Part shown: positions 35,631 to 45,007 of the stretch, piece after piece
How the letters are laid out: each line of letters begins with the position of its first letter
Position numbering within the stretch: the stretch's first letter is position 1
Origin: Sediminimonas qiaohouensis DSM 21189
Lineage (GTDB): Bacteria; Pseudomonadota; Alphaproteobacteria; Rhodobacterales; Rhodobacteraceae
Direction: 5' to 3'
Length of the DNA: 64,000 nt
Assembly (NCBI RefSeq): GCF_000423645.1
Contig: NZ_AUIJ01000011.1
Location: 1-64,000 of the forward strand
Notes under the pieces: generated by a model
Seen by the model: only the letters and a program-made list of their open reading frames with translations
Told to the model about the DNA's origin: nothing
Databases searched by the model: none
Program-made: the position numbers and the translations under genes

Positions 35631-36315
35631 CCGCGCCCCCGATCATCCGTTCAGCCAGCGCAATGCCGCCCGGATGGCCGACATCGCACCAATCGCCGGT
35701 ATAGGTGGCGCCAAACAGCCGCCCGGCATGCGCCAGCCTGTCCCACACCACGTTGAGCGAAAATGCGGCGGCGGGGATATCGGACAGGATTTCGGGGCGG
35801 ATCACCTGCACCCCGGTAAAGATCAGGTCGCCGCCGCGCGTCAGGCGGCCATTGGCACCGAGCGTAAAATCGCCCGGCCCGTCGTGCCCGGTGGCGCGGG
35901 CGGCGGGCAGGCAAAGCAGCAGCGCATCCATCTGCGCGCCATCCCATGCCTGCGAGGCAAGGCGCAGCGGGTTTTCGCCGCGCCAGACGGCGTCGGTGTT
36001 CATCGTCAAGACCGGCCCCGGCCCCAGCAGGGGCTGCGCCCGGCGCAGGCCACCGCCGGTATCAAGGATGCTGGGCGTCTCGTGCGACAGGGCCACGTCG
36101 CGGCCCGACAGGTGCGCGGCAAGCATGTCGGCCATGTAATGCGCGTTCACGACAACGCGCGATGCGCCGTAGTCCTCGACGATATCAAGCGCATGATCAA
36201 TCAGCGCCCGCCCCGCCACCGAAATAAGCGGCTTGGGCCGGTCATCGGTCAGGGGCCGCATGCGGGTGCCAAAGCCCGCAGCGAACAGCATCACTGCGTC
36301 GGGGCGATCGCGCAT
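35623..36315 (-). CDS. murU: MurU-like N-acetylmuramate-1-phosphate uridylyltransferase, 230 aa
   Basis: Sugar-1-phosphate nucleotidyltransferase. The nucleotide-binding start is MLFAAGFGTRMRPLTDDRPKPLI, with ISVAGRALIDHALD and VVVNAHYMADMLAAHL, like Pseudomonas MurU, which makes UDP-MurNAc from recycled MurNAc-1-P. The preceding gene is the AmgK-like kinase that would supply that substrate; the two overlap by 25 bp. The pair bypasses de novo UDP-MurNAc synthesis and can give intrinsic fosfomycin tolerance. Another sugar is possible. Confidence 0.8.
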   Translation of the reverse strand: MRDRPDAVMLFAAGFGTRMRPLTDDRPKPLISVAGRALIDHALDIVEDYGASRVVVNAHYMADMLAAHLSGRDVALSHETPSILDTGGGLRRAQPLLGPGPVLTMNTDAVWRGENPLRLASQAWDGAQMDALLLCLPAARATGHDGPGDFTLGANGRLTRGGDLIFTGVQVIRPEILSDIPAAAFSLNVVWDRLAHAGRLFGATYTGDWCDVGHPGGIALAERMIGGADV

Positions 36316-37310
36316 CGGGATTTCAGCCTTTGCAGGGTGTCGGGCGTGGGCGGTGGCAGGCTATCGGTGATCATGGCACGGACCGGGGCGAGGGCGGGAT
36401 GCGCCAAATCGCGTTCCAACAGGGTCCAGACACGGGGGATCAGATCGATGTAGTGGGATTTGCCCGCGGTCATGCACAGGCGCGCAAAGACGCCGACAAT
36501 GCGCAGGTTCCGCTGTGTGCCAAGCAGGTGGTAGGCGTGCTCAAATGTGTCTCTGTTTCGGCCTGTTGCGGCGCAGTAGCGGGCGATCATCGCGCGCTCA
36601 ATGGCCGGGGGCACGTCGCGGCGGGCATCTTGCAGGACCGAGACGAGGTCATATGCGGGATGGCCGCGCAGCGCGTCCTGGAAATCCAGCAGGCCAACGC
36701 GCGCGACGCCCGTGCGATCCGGCAGCCAGAGCAGGTTTTCGGCGTGATAGTCCCGCTGAATGAGGACGGAGGCATCGGCGGCGTCTTGTTCAAGCATCGG
36801 CTGGAACGTGGCGGTAAAGGCGGCCTCGGCCTCGGGCGCGGGGCGATCGGCGCCCGCGGCGTACCACTGCCACGCCAGCGCCGACATGCGGGCCATCAAC
36901 GCCGGGGAATAGGGCGGCAAATCCGCCGGAGGGTCAGCCGCGTGCAGGTGGACGAGCACGTCGGTCGCCGCCTCGTACAGGGGGGGTTCAAGGGACGGGT
37001 CATCGGCGACGACGTGGGCAAAGAGCGCATCGCCCAGATCCTCGAGCAGGAGAAAGCCGTGATCGGCATCCTCGGCGATGATGCGCGGCGCGCTGAGGCC
37101 CTGCGCCGCAAGGTAGCGGGCGATGCGGGCAAAGGGGCGCACATCCTCGCCGCTATCTGGGGGCGCATCCATCAGGACGGCGCGGTGCGTGTCAAGCGAC
37201 AGGCGCTCATAGCGGCGGTTGGAGGCATCGCCGGCCAGCGGCGCGCGCGATGCCGCGGCCCAGCCAGCCCCGGCAAGGAAGGTATCGCAAAGCAATTGGC
37301 GGTCGGTCAT
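36291..37310 (-). CDS. amgK: AmgK-like anomeric MurNAc/GlcNAc kinase, 339 aa
   Basis: Aminoglycoside phosphotransferase-fold kinase. The catalytic block is IQRDYHAENLLWLPD, where Asp is the expected base, and GLLDFQDALRGHPAYDLV supplies the metal-binding DFQ. The His that usually precedes RDYH is Gln here. In Pseudomonas AmgK phosphorylates MurNAc at C1, feeding MurU. ATG at 37310 overlaps the tsaE stop as ATGA. Function rests on the pairing with murU and family resemblance. Confidence 0.78.
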   Translation of the reverse strand: MTDRQLLCDTFLAGAGWAAASRAPLAGDASNRRYERLSLDTHRAVLMDAPPDSGEDVRPFARIARYLAAQGLSAPRIIAEDADHGFLLLEDLGDALFAHVVADDPSLEPPLYEAATDVLVHLHAADPPADLPPYSPALMARMSALAWQWYAAGADRPAPEAEAAFTATFQPMLEQDAADASVLIQRDYHAENLLWLPDRTGVARVGLLDFQDALRGHPAYDLVSVLQDARRDVPPAIERAMIARYCAATGRNRDTFEHAYHLLGTQRNLRIVGVFARLCMTAGKSHYIDLIPRVWTLLERDLAHPALAPVRAMITDSLPPPTPDTLQRLKSRCAIAPTQ

Positions 37311-37780
37311 GGCAGGCACCCCATCAGCCGCTCATTCCACTTGTCGTGCTGCCACGTCAAGGTCAGGGTGCGGGCGTCCTCGGCCTCGGTGGTCGCGAAA
37401 TCCAGCGAGAGCGCGCCATCGGGGCGCAAGGAGCCAAGCCTGTCTGGCCATTCGATCAGGCAAATGGCGTCTGTCATCGCCTCGGGCAGGCCCAGCTCCT
37501 CGATATCATCAGGGTGCAACAGGCGGTAAAGATCCGTGTGCCAAACCTCGCCGCGGGTGGTGTCATAGGTTTGGACAAGGGTGAAGGTGGGTGATGGGAC
37601 ATCCTCGGGCACGGTGAGGATGGATTGGATCAGGGCGCGGGCGAAATGGGTTTTCCCAGCGCCGATAGGCCCCTCCAGCAGGATGACATCACCCGGAAAC
37701 AGCCGCGCGCCAAGGCATGTGGCGAAGGTATCTGTCGCGCCCGGCGAGGCAAGCGCGGCGTGGTGGGAAAACTGCTCCAT
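37307..37780 (-). CDS. tsaE: tRNA threonylcarbamoyladenosine synthesis ATPase TsaE, 157 aa
   Basis: ATPase needed with TsaB and TsaD to make t6A37 in tRNA. The P-loop is LLEGPIGAGKTHFARAL after LFPGDVIL, and the family block SPTFTLVQTYD, WHTDLYRL and CLIEWPDRLG follow. I chose ATG at 37780, which gives the standard length of about 155 residues; the frame is open to 38020 but this is PAS-gene antisense. It overlaps amgK by 4 bp and follows the PAS gene by 40 bp. Confidence 0.94.
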   Translation of the reverse strand: MEQFSHHAALASPGATDTFATCLGARLFPGDVILLEGPIGAGKTHFARALIQSILTVPEDVPSPTFTLVQTYDTTRGEVWHTDLYRLLHPDDIEELGLPEAMTDAICLIEWPDRLGSLRPDGALSLDFATTEAEDARTLTLTWQHDKWNERLMGCLP

Positions 37781-37820
37781 GCGCGCAGAGTAACGCGCGG
37801 GGCTGTCCCTGCAAGTGGGA

Positions 37821-39386
37821 TCATCCCGGGATCTGTGCCAAATCCCGGATGCTGGCGGCCTGGGTTCGGCGAAAGGCAACCATCGTGGCGCCATGGCTGA
37901 GCGGGGCGACGTGGCAGGCCAGCATATCACCGCTGGCAAGCCGCACCTCGCCGCGCCAATCGGTTGTGGCGCCGGGGTTCGAGAAATACGCCTGCATCCG
38001 TGTCCAGGCCGGGGTTGCACCGCATTTTTGGCGCCAAAGGGTGATACAATCGGTCAGGGTCATCTCGGCAAAGCTGCTGTCGGGGTCGGTTGCCCAAAGA
38101 TCGCGATACGGCGCGTTGCAGAAATCCAGCACGCCGCTGGGCGAGAACACCGCTACCGCCTGATCGAGGTGGTTCATCATGGATTGCCCCAGTTCCAATT
38201 GCGCGCGATAGCGGCGGGTCGAGGCGACCTCGGCGCTGATGTCCTCGAAAAGGAAGGCAATGGCGCCATCGGGGTGCGGCCGCCCGGTGACGCGGTATGT
38301 CAGGCCCGAGGGCAGCGACCAGGTTTCCTGGTAGCGCCCGTCGCTGGCGGCGGCGATGACATCGGATATTTCCTCGCGCCAGGTGGCGTAATTGCGCGGC
38401 TCTGGCATCATCTGCAGTTCGCGCATCTGGTCGAACATGGTCAGCAGGTCGGGCCGCGCGCTCAGGAATTCGGCGGACAGGCCGGTGAGATTGGTCAGCG
38501 CCGGGTTGAACAGGGCCAGGCGGCGCGAGCGGTCGAATATGGCCAGCCCGGTGGAGAGCTGCGCAAAGGTCTTGGCCAGCGTTTGAACGAAGTTGCGCTG
38601 CGCGATTTCGGCATTCACCACGGCGTTGACGTCTGTTGCGTAGTGCATATGCCCGCCATTGACGCGCGTCGAGCTGACATCGAACCAATGCACTTGATCG
38701 CCCGCCGTCAGGGACACCCGTTGGCATGTGGAAGTGTCGGCGTCTTGGTCGGGCAGGTCAAATAGGGGTGTAATGGTGTTCGGCTGCGCCTGATCGTCAA
38801 CGCCCAACCTGTCCGCAAGGGTGCGATAGGCGCGGTTTGCCCAGGTCACGGTGCCCGCGTTCGACACCTGCCACACGGGATAGGGGGTGTTCTGGACCGC
38901 CTGTTGCAGGGTCGTCATCTCGGACTCGAGGATTTGCAGGTGATGGCGGCCCACCGAAGACAGGGGGGCGTCGGCGCATTCATCCATCAGGCAGACGCGG
39001 ATAACGCCGTCGTGCCATTCGGCGGTGACATGCGCATGGGCGGCCAGCGTACTGGTCGGGATGTCCAGGTGGCCGGCCGCACGCACTGCGTCAGGCGCGC
39101 CGGGAAAGGACGGAAAACGCGGCGCCAGCGCGCGGCGAAGGCGGGCCCAGTCGTTGTCATTGCCGCCCGGCACCGAGGCAAGGAGTGCGGCAGCCGGCGG
39201 CGTGGAATCAAGCAGGGTGGTGTCGTCGAACAGGAAGCAGGTGGCGTTTTCATCCCTTTTCAGTAGGGCGCGCCGCCCCGTTTCGGCCCGCCGCTCGCGC
39301 CACGAGGTGAGCCAGAACGCAACGATCGCGGTACACCCGCCGATCGCGACAGTGCCAAGAAGTTGGGAGATTGGCAGATAGGTCAT
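37821..39386 (-). CDS. divL: PAS-domain protein without kinase, probable Rhodobacterales DivL, 521 aa
   Basis: One N-terminal membrane helix (about residues 10-28) is followed by three PAS-like regions at about 165-255 (VQNTPYPVWQVSNAGTVTW), 275-380 (STGLAIFDRSRRLALFNPAL) and 405-505 (DQAVAVFSPSGVLDFCNAP). No histidine kinase or effector domain follows; it ends after the third PAS. In Rhodobacter capsulatus a PAS protein named DivL acts on CckA-ChpT-CtrA and affects gene transfer agent production; this gene's architecture fits, and as I recall that divL is also near regA, so does its position. ATG at 39386 has GAGG upstream, and a perfect CtrA box ends 42 bp before it. DivL identity is an inference; the PAS content is seen. 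Confidence 0.6.
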   Translation of the reverse strand: MTYLPISQLLGTVAIGGCTAIVAFWLTSWRERRAETGRRALLKRDENATCFLFDDTTLLDSTPPAAALLASVPGGNDNDWARLRRALAPRFPSFPGAPDAVRAAGHLDIPTSTLAAHAHVTAEWHDGVIRVCLMDECADAPLSSVGRHHLQILESEMTTLQQAVQNTPYPVWQVSNAGTVTWANRAYRTLADRLGVDDQAQPNTITPLFDLPDQDADTSTCQRVSLTAGDQVHWFDVSSTRVNGGHMHYATDVNAVVNAEIAQRNFVQTLAKTFAQLSTGLAIFDRSRRLALFNPALTNLTGLSAEFLSARPDLLTMFDQMRELQMMPEPRNYATWREEISDVIAAASDGRYQETWSLPSGLTYRVTGRPHPDGAIAFLFEDISAEVASTRRYRAQLELGQSMMNHLDQAVAVFSPSGVLDFCNAPYRDLWATDPDSSFAEMTLTDCITLWRQKCGATPAWTRMQAYFSNPGATTDWRGEVRLASGDMLACHVAPLSHGATMVAFRRTQAASIRDLAQIPG

Positions 39387-39428
39387 GCTATGCCTCACGC
39401 GTTCGGGACAAGGCATGCTGTGCCAAGA

Positions 39429-39447
39429 ATGGTTAAGACACTATTAA
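39429..39447 (-). promoter_or_regulatory. Full CtrA-binding site upstream of the PAS/DivL gene
   Basis: On the minus strand TTAATAGTGTCTTAACCAT matches the CtrA consensus TTAA-N7-TTAACCAT without error. It lies 42 bp before the start codon of the PAS gene and 12 bp after the regB stop, so the PAS gene has its own CtrA-dependent promoter rather than only read-through from regB. Confidence 0.8.
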
Positions 39448-39459
39448 ATTGCGCAAAGT

Positions 39460-40854
39460 TCAGCCAGTTATCTGCTGATTGGGGCCAAGCGCGCCATCGC
39501 CCGGGTCGGCATCCAGCGCGTGCCGGGGCCATGTCAACTCGACAATGGCACCGCATTGCGCCGATTGGCCGGCGCGGGCGTGGCCGGGATCGATACCATT
39601 GGCAAAGCTAAGCTCGGCCCCCGCCCGTTCAAGCAGCGTTTTCGCGATAAAAAGGCCAAGGCCCATCCCCTCGTATCCGGGGCGGGGTGTGCCCTGATCG
39701 GGGGTGCGGCGGCGGCGCACGAACGGATCGCCGATGCGCCCGATCAGATCGACAGGGTAGCCGGGGCCATCATCCATGATCCGCAGCGTGACGCGATCGG
39801 CGGACCACTCGGACTCGATCCAGACATTGGCGGCGGCAAAATCCACGGCGTTCTGGATCAGGTTGCGCAACCCGTGGATGATTTCGGGGCGCCGATACAC
39901 GGTGGGTTGCGGGCCGGCGCTCTCGTCATTCGCCTCGGCCACGAGAAAGTGGATCTGCTTGCCGCGCGCGGTGTGGGGTTCGGCCGCTTCTTCGATCAGG
40001 GCGCTGAGCGGGGCGCTGCGCATGTGCAGATCGTCCTTTCCGGCGCGACCCATGGAGCGCAGGATGTCGCGGCAGCGATCCGCCTGATCGCGGATCAGCG
40101 CGGCATCGTCGCGCAAATCGGGGCGATCGGCGAGATCCTCCATCAGTTCGGCGCTGGTCAGCTTGATCGTGGCGAGGGGCGTGCCCAGCTCATGCGCGGC
40201 GGCGGCGACCACGCCGCCCAGGTCGGTTAGCTTCTGCTCGCGGGCCAGGGCGATTTGCGTGGCCTGAAGCGCATCGGACATGGCGTGCATTTCCACGGCA
40301 ACGCGGCGGGAATAGACGCTTAGAAACACCACGGCAATCACGATCGACGCCCATGCGCCGAACACGAAGATATCGGGGATGCGCATGATGAACCCCTGTT
40401 CTGTGCGCAGGGGGACGTGAAACTGGCTGAGCAGACTGACCATGAGGATCGCGGTCAGGCCCATGAACACCGTCGATCTGAGGCTGAGGGCCGAGGCGGA
40501 TACCATCACCGGCCCGATGATCAGGATCGAGAACGGGTTGTTCAGGCCGCCGGTGAGATACAGCAACATCCCCAGTTGCAGGAGGTCGAACAGCACCATC
40601 AGCAGGTTTTCGGTTTCCGAAAGCCGCTTGTTTTCCGGGAAGATGAACAGCGAAAGAAGGTTGCCGATCACGGCGACGCCGACCACCATCAGGCACGCCC
40701 CCATCGGTAGGTCGAGGCGATAGATCTGTTGCGAGACGACTAGCGCCGCAAGCTGCCCCACGATGGCGACCCAGCGTAGCAGGATGATGGTGCGCAACCT
40801 GATCCAGTTGCCGCGCTGGCGCCCTTTGAGAACGCTGAGATCGGTGTTTGTCAT
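39460..40854 (-). CDS. regB: Redox sensor histidine kinase RegB (PrrB), 464 aa
   Basis: Membrane sensor for respiration and photosynthesis control. Six N-terminal helices carry the ubiquinone-linked heptad GGLNNPF (residues 102-108). The phospho-acceptor is His221 in AAAAHELGTPLATIKL, and Cys261 in QADRCRDILRSMGR is the redox-active cysteine; these match H225 and C265 of Rhodobacter capsulatus RegB. ATP-binding boxes (NLIQNAVDFA, DDGPGYP, GMGLGLFIAKTLLERAGA) complete it. Divergent from senC, ATG at 40854. Confidence 0.95.
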   Translation of the reverse strand: MTNTDLSVLKGRQRGNWIRLRTIILLRWVAIVGQLAALVVSQQIYRLDLPMGACLMVVGVAVIGNLLSLFIFPENKRLSETENLLMVLFDLLQLGMLLYLTGGLNNPFSILIIGPVMVSASALSLRSTVFMGLTAILMVSLLSQFHVPLRTEQGFIMRIPDIFVFGAWASIVIAVVFLSVYSRRVAVEMHAMSDALQATQIALAREQKLTDLGGVVAAAAHELGTPLATIKLTSAELMEDLADRPDLRDDAALIRDQADRCRDILRSMGRAGKDDLHMRSAPLSALIEEAAEPHTARGKQIHFLVAEANDESAGPQPTVYRRPEIIHGLRNLIQNAVDFAAANVWIESEWSADRVTLRIMDDGPGYPVDLIGRIGDPFVRRRRTPDQGTPRPGYEGMGLGLFIAKTLLERAGAELSFANGIDPGHARAGQSAQCGAIVELTWPRHALDADPGDGALGPNQQITG

Positions 40855-40948
40855 GTGCGCGGCTACGTCCCGTTGCAATCCTTCTTGTGATGATAAATAT
40901 GCAGCACAGACCGATCAATGACCACGCCATCCGCCCAGGAGAGACGAA

Positions 40949-41587
40949 ATGACCCGCAATATAGCCATCCTCGCGGCCGTGGGGGCCGTTCTTTTCATCG
41001 CGGTGTTGACCGGGATCACCCTTTTCGGTGGATCGGACGGCGATGCAGACAAGTACGCGCAATGCCGATCTTCCAAGGTGGCGGGTGGCTCATCGCAGAT
41101 AGGCGGGCCGTTCACCCTGGTGGATGAAACCGGCAAGACGGTGACGGATGCCGATGTGATCGACAAGCCGTCGCTTTTGTATTTCGGGTACTCGTTTTGC
41201 CCCGATGTCTGCCCGCTGGACAATTCCCGCAACGCCGAGGCGATCGAGCTTCTGGAGGAGCGGGGCAAGATCGTGAAGCCGGTGTTCATCTCGATCGACC
41301 CGGCGCGCGATACGCCCGAATTGCTGGCTGATTTCACCGAGAACCTGCACCCGCGGATGGTGGGCCTGACCGGTACGCCCGAGCAGGTCAAGGCGGCCAG
41401 CCAAGCCTATCGCACGTATTACAAGAAGAATGAGCCCGAAGAGGGCAACGAGGATTATTACCTGGTGGACCATTCGACGTTCAGCTACCTGGTTTTCCCC
41501 GATGAGGGGTTCGTCGAGTTTTTCAAGCGCGACTTGAGCCCCGGGCAATTGGCCGACAAGGTCGAGTGCTTTCTCGAGGCGCGCTGA
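40949..41587 (+). CDS. senC: SCO1/SenC (PrrC) copper protein, 212 aa
   Basis: Thioredoxin-like, membrane-tethered copper chaperone for cytochrome oxidase, found between regB and regA in this group. The N-terminal anchor is IAILAAVGAVLFIAVLTGITLF; the metal site is YSFCPDVCPLD with Cys84 and Cys88, plus the His in YYLVDHSTFSYLV. ATG follows AGGAG. It precedes regA by 91 bp, which may be in the same transcript. The order regB<->senC-regA is conserved from Rhodobacter. Confidence 0.94.
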   Translation: MTRNIAILAAVGAVLFIAVLTGITLFGGSDGDADKYAQCRSSKVAGGSSQIGGPFTLVDETGKTVTDADVIDKPSLLYFGYSFCPDVCPLDNSRNAEAIELLEERGKIVKPVFISIDPARDTPELLADFTENLHPRMVGLTGTPEQVKAASQAYRTYYKKNEPEEGNEDYYLVDHSTFSYLVFPDEGFVEFFKRDLSPGQLADKVECFLEAR

Positions 41588-41678
41588 GGCGCTTTGCTTG
41601 AAGCCCTGTGTTTGACGGGCCGTGGCCTGCGCTATAGATAACATGCTAAGACCCTTGCGTAGGCTGAGGAGGATTAGC

Positions 41679-42230
41679 ATGGCAATCGACCAGCGAGAGA
41701 TCGGTGAAGACAAGAGTTTGCTCTTGCTGGATGATGACGAGCCATTCCTGAGACGCCTTGCCAAGGCGATGGAGCGGCGCGGCTTCGAGGTGGAAACCGC
41801 GCTATCCGTTGCGGCGGGGCAGGCGATTGCCACCGCACGGCCGCCCGCCTACGCGGTGTGCGATCTGCGGCTGGAGGATGGCAACGGCCTCGACGTGGTC
41901 GAGGTGTTGCGCGAAAAGCGTCCCGATTGCCGGATTGTGGTTCTGACGGGATACGGCGCGATTGCCACCGCGGTAGCCGCCGTCAAGATCGGCGCAACGG
42001 ATTACCTGTCGAAACCTGCCGATGCCACCGACATCACCAACGCCCTGCTGGCCAGCGAGGACGACCCGCCGCCGCCGCCCGAGAACCCGATGAGCGCCGA
42101 CCGCGTGCGGTGGGAGCATATTCAGCGGGTTTACGAGCTATGCGATCGCAATGTCAGCGAAACCGCGCGGCGATTGAACATGCACCGCCGGACGTTGCAG
42201 CGCATCCTTGCCAAGCGCTCGCCGCGCTGA
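41679..42230 (+). CDS. regA: Redox response regulator RegA (PrrA), 183 aa
   Basis: Global activator/repressor paired with RegB. The receiver domain has LLLDDDEPF and phospho-acceptor Asp62 in CDLRLEDG, with LTGYGAIATAVAAVKIGATDYLSKPAD. A proline-rich linker (PPPPPENP) leads to the Fis-type helix-turn-helix RNVSETARRLNMHRRTLQRIL, which is almost invariant in RegA proteins. ATG at 41679 follows GAGGAGGAT. It ends 3 bp from the stop of mutS on the other strand. Confidence 0.96.
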   Translation: MAIDQREIGEDKSLLLLDDDEPFLRRLAKAMERRGFEVETALSVAAGQAIATARPPAYAVCDLRLEDGNGLDVVEVLREKRPDCRIVVLTGYGAIATAVAAVKIGATDYLSKPADATDITNALLASEDDPPPPPENPMSADRVRWEHIQRVYELCDRNVSETARRLNMHRRTLQRILAKRSPR

Positions 42231-42233
42231 GGG

Positions 42234-44876
42234 TTACTCGCCCAGCTCTGCCTTTAGATCATAAATCGCCTGAAGCGCCTCGCGCGGGGTCATCTCGTCG
42301 GGGTGGATGGCGTGCAGGCGTTCGGCGATGGGCGATGCCTCATCGGGTTTTTGCGGCGCGGGGGCGGGCGCGGCCGAAAACAGCGGCAGATCGTCGATGA
42401 TCGCCTTTTGCTTGCCCGCGCCTTCCCGCTCGCCGGTTTCCAGCGCCTCTAGGATGACGCGCGCGCGGGCGATCACGGGGGCGGGCAGGCCCGCCAGCTT
42501 GGCTACCTGCACCCCGTAGGAGCGATCAGCCGCGCCCTTGCGCACCTCGTGCAGGAAAACCACGTCGCCGGCGTGTTCCTTGACCGCGACGGTGGCGTTT
42601 TCCACGCGGGGCAGCTTGCCCGCCAGCGCCGTCAGCTCGTGATAATGGGTGGCAAACAGCGCGCGGCAGCGGTTCACCTCGTGCAGGTGTTCCAGCGTGG
42701 CCCATGCGATCGACAAGCCATCATAGGTGGCGGTGCCGCGCCCGATCTCATCAAGGATGACCAGCCCGCGATCATCGGCCTGGTTCAGGATGGCGGCGGT
42801 TTCGACCATTTCCACCATGAAGGTCGAGCGCCCGCGCGCCAGGTCGTCCGACGCGCCGACGCGGCTGAACAATTGGCTGACGATGCCGATGCGGGCACTG
42901 TTGGCGGGCACGAAGCTGCCCATTTGCGCCAACAGGGCGATCAGGGCATTCTGCCGCAAAAAGGTGGATTTGCCGGCCATGTTGGGGCCGGTCAGCAGCC
43001 ATAGATCCGATTGCTCGCCCAACACGCAATCATTGGCGATAAAGGGCGATCCGGCCTGTTTTAGAGCCTGTTCAACCACCGGATGGCGCCCCCCCGCGAT
43101 GTCCAGCGCGCGAGAACTGTCCACCTGCGGGCGGCACCATCCCTCGCCCCGCGCCAGATCGGCCAGCGCGATCGCCAGATCCAGTTCTGCCAGCGAGGCG
43201 GCGGCGGCGGCAATCGGGCCGGCCTGTTCAAGAATTTGCGATTTCAGGCTGTCATAGAGCCGCTTTTCGATATCAAGCGCGCGGCCGCCTGCGTTGAGAA
43301 TGCGGGTCTCCATCTCGGTTAGGGCGGGGGTGGTGAAACGAAGCTGGTTCGCCGTGGTCTGCCGGTGCTTGAAGCTGTCGGAAAGGGGCGGCGAAAGCAT
43401 CTTTTCGGAATGGGTGGCGGTGACCTCGATGAAATAGCCAAGAACGTTGTTGTGCTTGATCTTGAGCGATGAAATCCCGGTTTCGCGGGCATAGTCCTGC
43501 TGCATGCGGGCGATGACGCCGCGGCCTTCGTCGCGAAGCTGGCGCAATTCGTCCAGTTCGGTGTCATAGCCGGGGGCGATGAACCCGCCATCGCGCGCCA
43601 GAAGGGGCGGCTCGGCCACAAGGGCCTGATCCAGCAGGTCAAGAAGCGCGTCGTGCCCCGTGAGAGACGACAAAGCGCGTTGAAGCAGGTCGGGCAACTC
43701 GGTGCCATCGAGGGTGGCGGCGATCTCGGCGGCTTGCGTCAACCCGCCCCGCACGGCAGCCAGATCGCGCGGTCCGCCCCGATCAAGCCCCAGCCGCGAC
43801 AACGCGCGATCCAGGTCGGGCACCTTACGCAGCGCGTCGCGCAGGCGGGCAGATATATGAGACTGTTCCACCATGAATGACACGCAATCGAGCCGCTCGG
43901 CGATGACCCCAAGTACCTGCGAGGGGCTGGAAAGCCGCCGCTCAAGCAGGCGGGCACCGGCGGCGGTTACGGTGCGATCCACCGCCGCCAGAAGCGAGCC
44001 GGCGCGGCCGCCCGAAAGGCTCTGGGTCAGTTCAAGGTTGCGGCGTGTTGCGGCGTCGATCTGCATAACGCGGGTGGCATTTTCGCGCTGCGGTGGGCGC
44101 AGCAGGGGCAGGCGCCCGCGCTGCGTGACATCAAGGTAATCCACGATCGCGCCCATGGCGGCCACCTCGGCGCGGGTGAACTGCCCGTAGGCATCAAGGC
44201 TACCGACGCCAAACAGATCACGCAGGCGCTTGTCGCCATTGGTGCTATCGAACGAGGTGCGGCCCAGCCCGGTTGGGGATGCACCCGATTCAGAGACTGT
44301 TTCGGCCAATTCGGCCTCAAGCGTTTCGGGCAGGATCACTTCGGACGGCATCAGGCGGGCCAGTTCGGGGCCAAGGCGCACGGCGGGCAGCTCCATCACG
44401 TGAAACGATCCGGTCGAGATATCGACCCATGCCAGCGCCCCGGCGTCGCGCACGCGGGCATAGGCGGCAAGGTAGTTGTGACGGCGCGCTTCCAGAAGGC
44501 TATCCTCGGTGAGGGTGCCGGGGGTGACGAGGCGCACCACCTCGCGCCGGACAACGGCCTTGGAGCCGCGCTTTTTCGCGGTGGCCGGATCTTCCATCTG
44601 TTCGCAGACGGCGACACGAAAGCCTTTGCGGATCAGGGTCAGCAGGTACCCTTCGGCGGAATGCACGGGCACGCCGCACATGGGGATGTCGGCGCCCTCG
44701 TGCTTGCCCCGCTTGGTCAGGGCGATATCCAGCGCCTCGGCCGCGGCGACGGCGTCGTCGAAGAACATCTCGTAGAAATCGCCCATCCGGTAGAACAGCA
44801 GCGCGCCATCGTACTGCGCCTTGATCTCGAGGTACTGCGCCATCATGGGCGTGACGGTTGCGGTGTTGGAACTCAC
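42234..44876 (-). CDS. mutS: DNA mismatch repair protein MutS, 880 aa
   Basis: Mismatch recognition ATPase. The mismatch-binding motif is [17 protein letters not shown] in domain I; Walker A is [14 protein letters not shown], Walker B is [16 protein letters not shown]. The connector, core and C-terminal tail are all present. I chose GTG at 44876 ([18 protein letters not shown]) with a G-rich upstream tract; an in-frame extension to 44915 is less likely. Convergent with regA. The long antisense frames inside it are shadows. Confidence 0.97.
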   Translation of the reverse strand: MSSNTATVTPMMAQYLEIKAQYDGALLFYRMGDFYEMFFDDAVAAAEALDIALTKRGKHEGADIPMCGVPVHSAEGYLLTLIRKGFRVAVCEQMEDPATAKKRGSKAVVRREVVRLVTPGTLTEDSLLEARRHNYLAAYARVRDAGALAWVDISTGSFHVMELPAVRLGPELARLMPSEVILPETLEAELAETVSESGASPTGLGRTSFDSTNGDKRLRDLFGVGSLDAYGQFTRAEVAAMGAIVDYLDVTQRGRLPLLRPPQRENATRVMQIDAATRRNLELTQSLSGGRAGSLLAAVDRTVTAAGARLLERRLSSPSQVLGVIAERLDCVSFMVEQSHISARLRDALRKVPDLDRALSRLGLDRGGPRDLAAVRGGLTQAAEIAATLDGTELPDLLQRALSSLTGHDALLDLLDQALVAEPPLLARDGGFIAPGYDTELDELRQLRDEGRGVIARMQQDYARETGISSLKIKHNNVLGYFIEVTATHSEKMLSPPLSDSFKHRQTTANQLRFTTPALTEMETRILNAGGRALDIEKRLYDSLKSQILEQAGPIAAAAASLAELDLAIALADLARGEGWCRPQVDSSRALDIAGGRHPVVEQALKQAGSPFIANDCVLGEQSDLWLLTGPNMAGKSTFLRQNALIALLAQMGSFVPANSARIGIVSQLFSRVGASDDLARGRSTFMVEMVETAAILNQADDRGLVILDEIGRGTATYDGLSIAWATLEHLHEVNRCRALFATHYHELTALAGKLPRVENATVAVKEHAGDVVFLHEVRKGAADRSYGVQVAKLAGLPAPVIARARVILEALETGEREGAGKQKAIIDDLPLFSAAPAPAPQKPDEASPIAERLHAIHPDEMTPREALQAIYDLKAELGE

Positions 44877-45007
44877 GATTGCCCCCCAGAGTTTCGCCCG
44901 GACCTTACAAACCACGCACCGCAGGGAAAAGGCGAAAACGCAGCGCGGTTGAGGCGCGGGCGTTCACGGGGTAAGAGGTTGGAACCCAATCAAGGCAGGC
45001 ACGACAC

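Noticed and set aside
44392-44407. parS-like TCCATCACGTGAAACG inside mutS
   Set aside because: Only 12 of 16 bases match, far from the ParABS locus; the core 11 bp are the only good part and ParB normally needs both halves.
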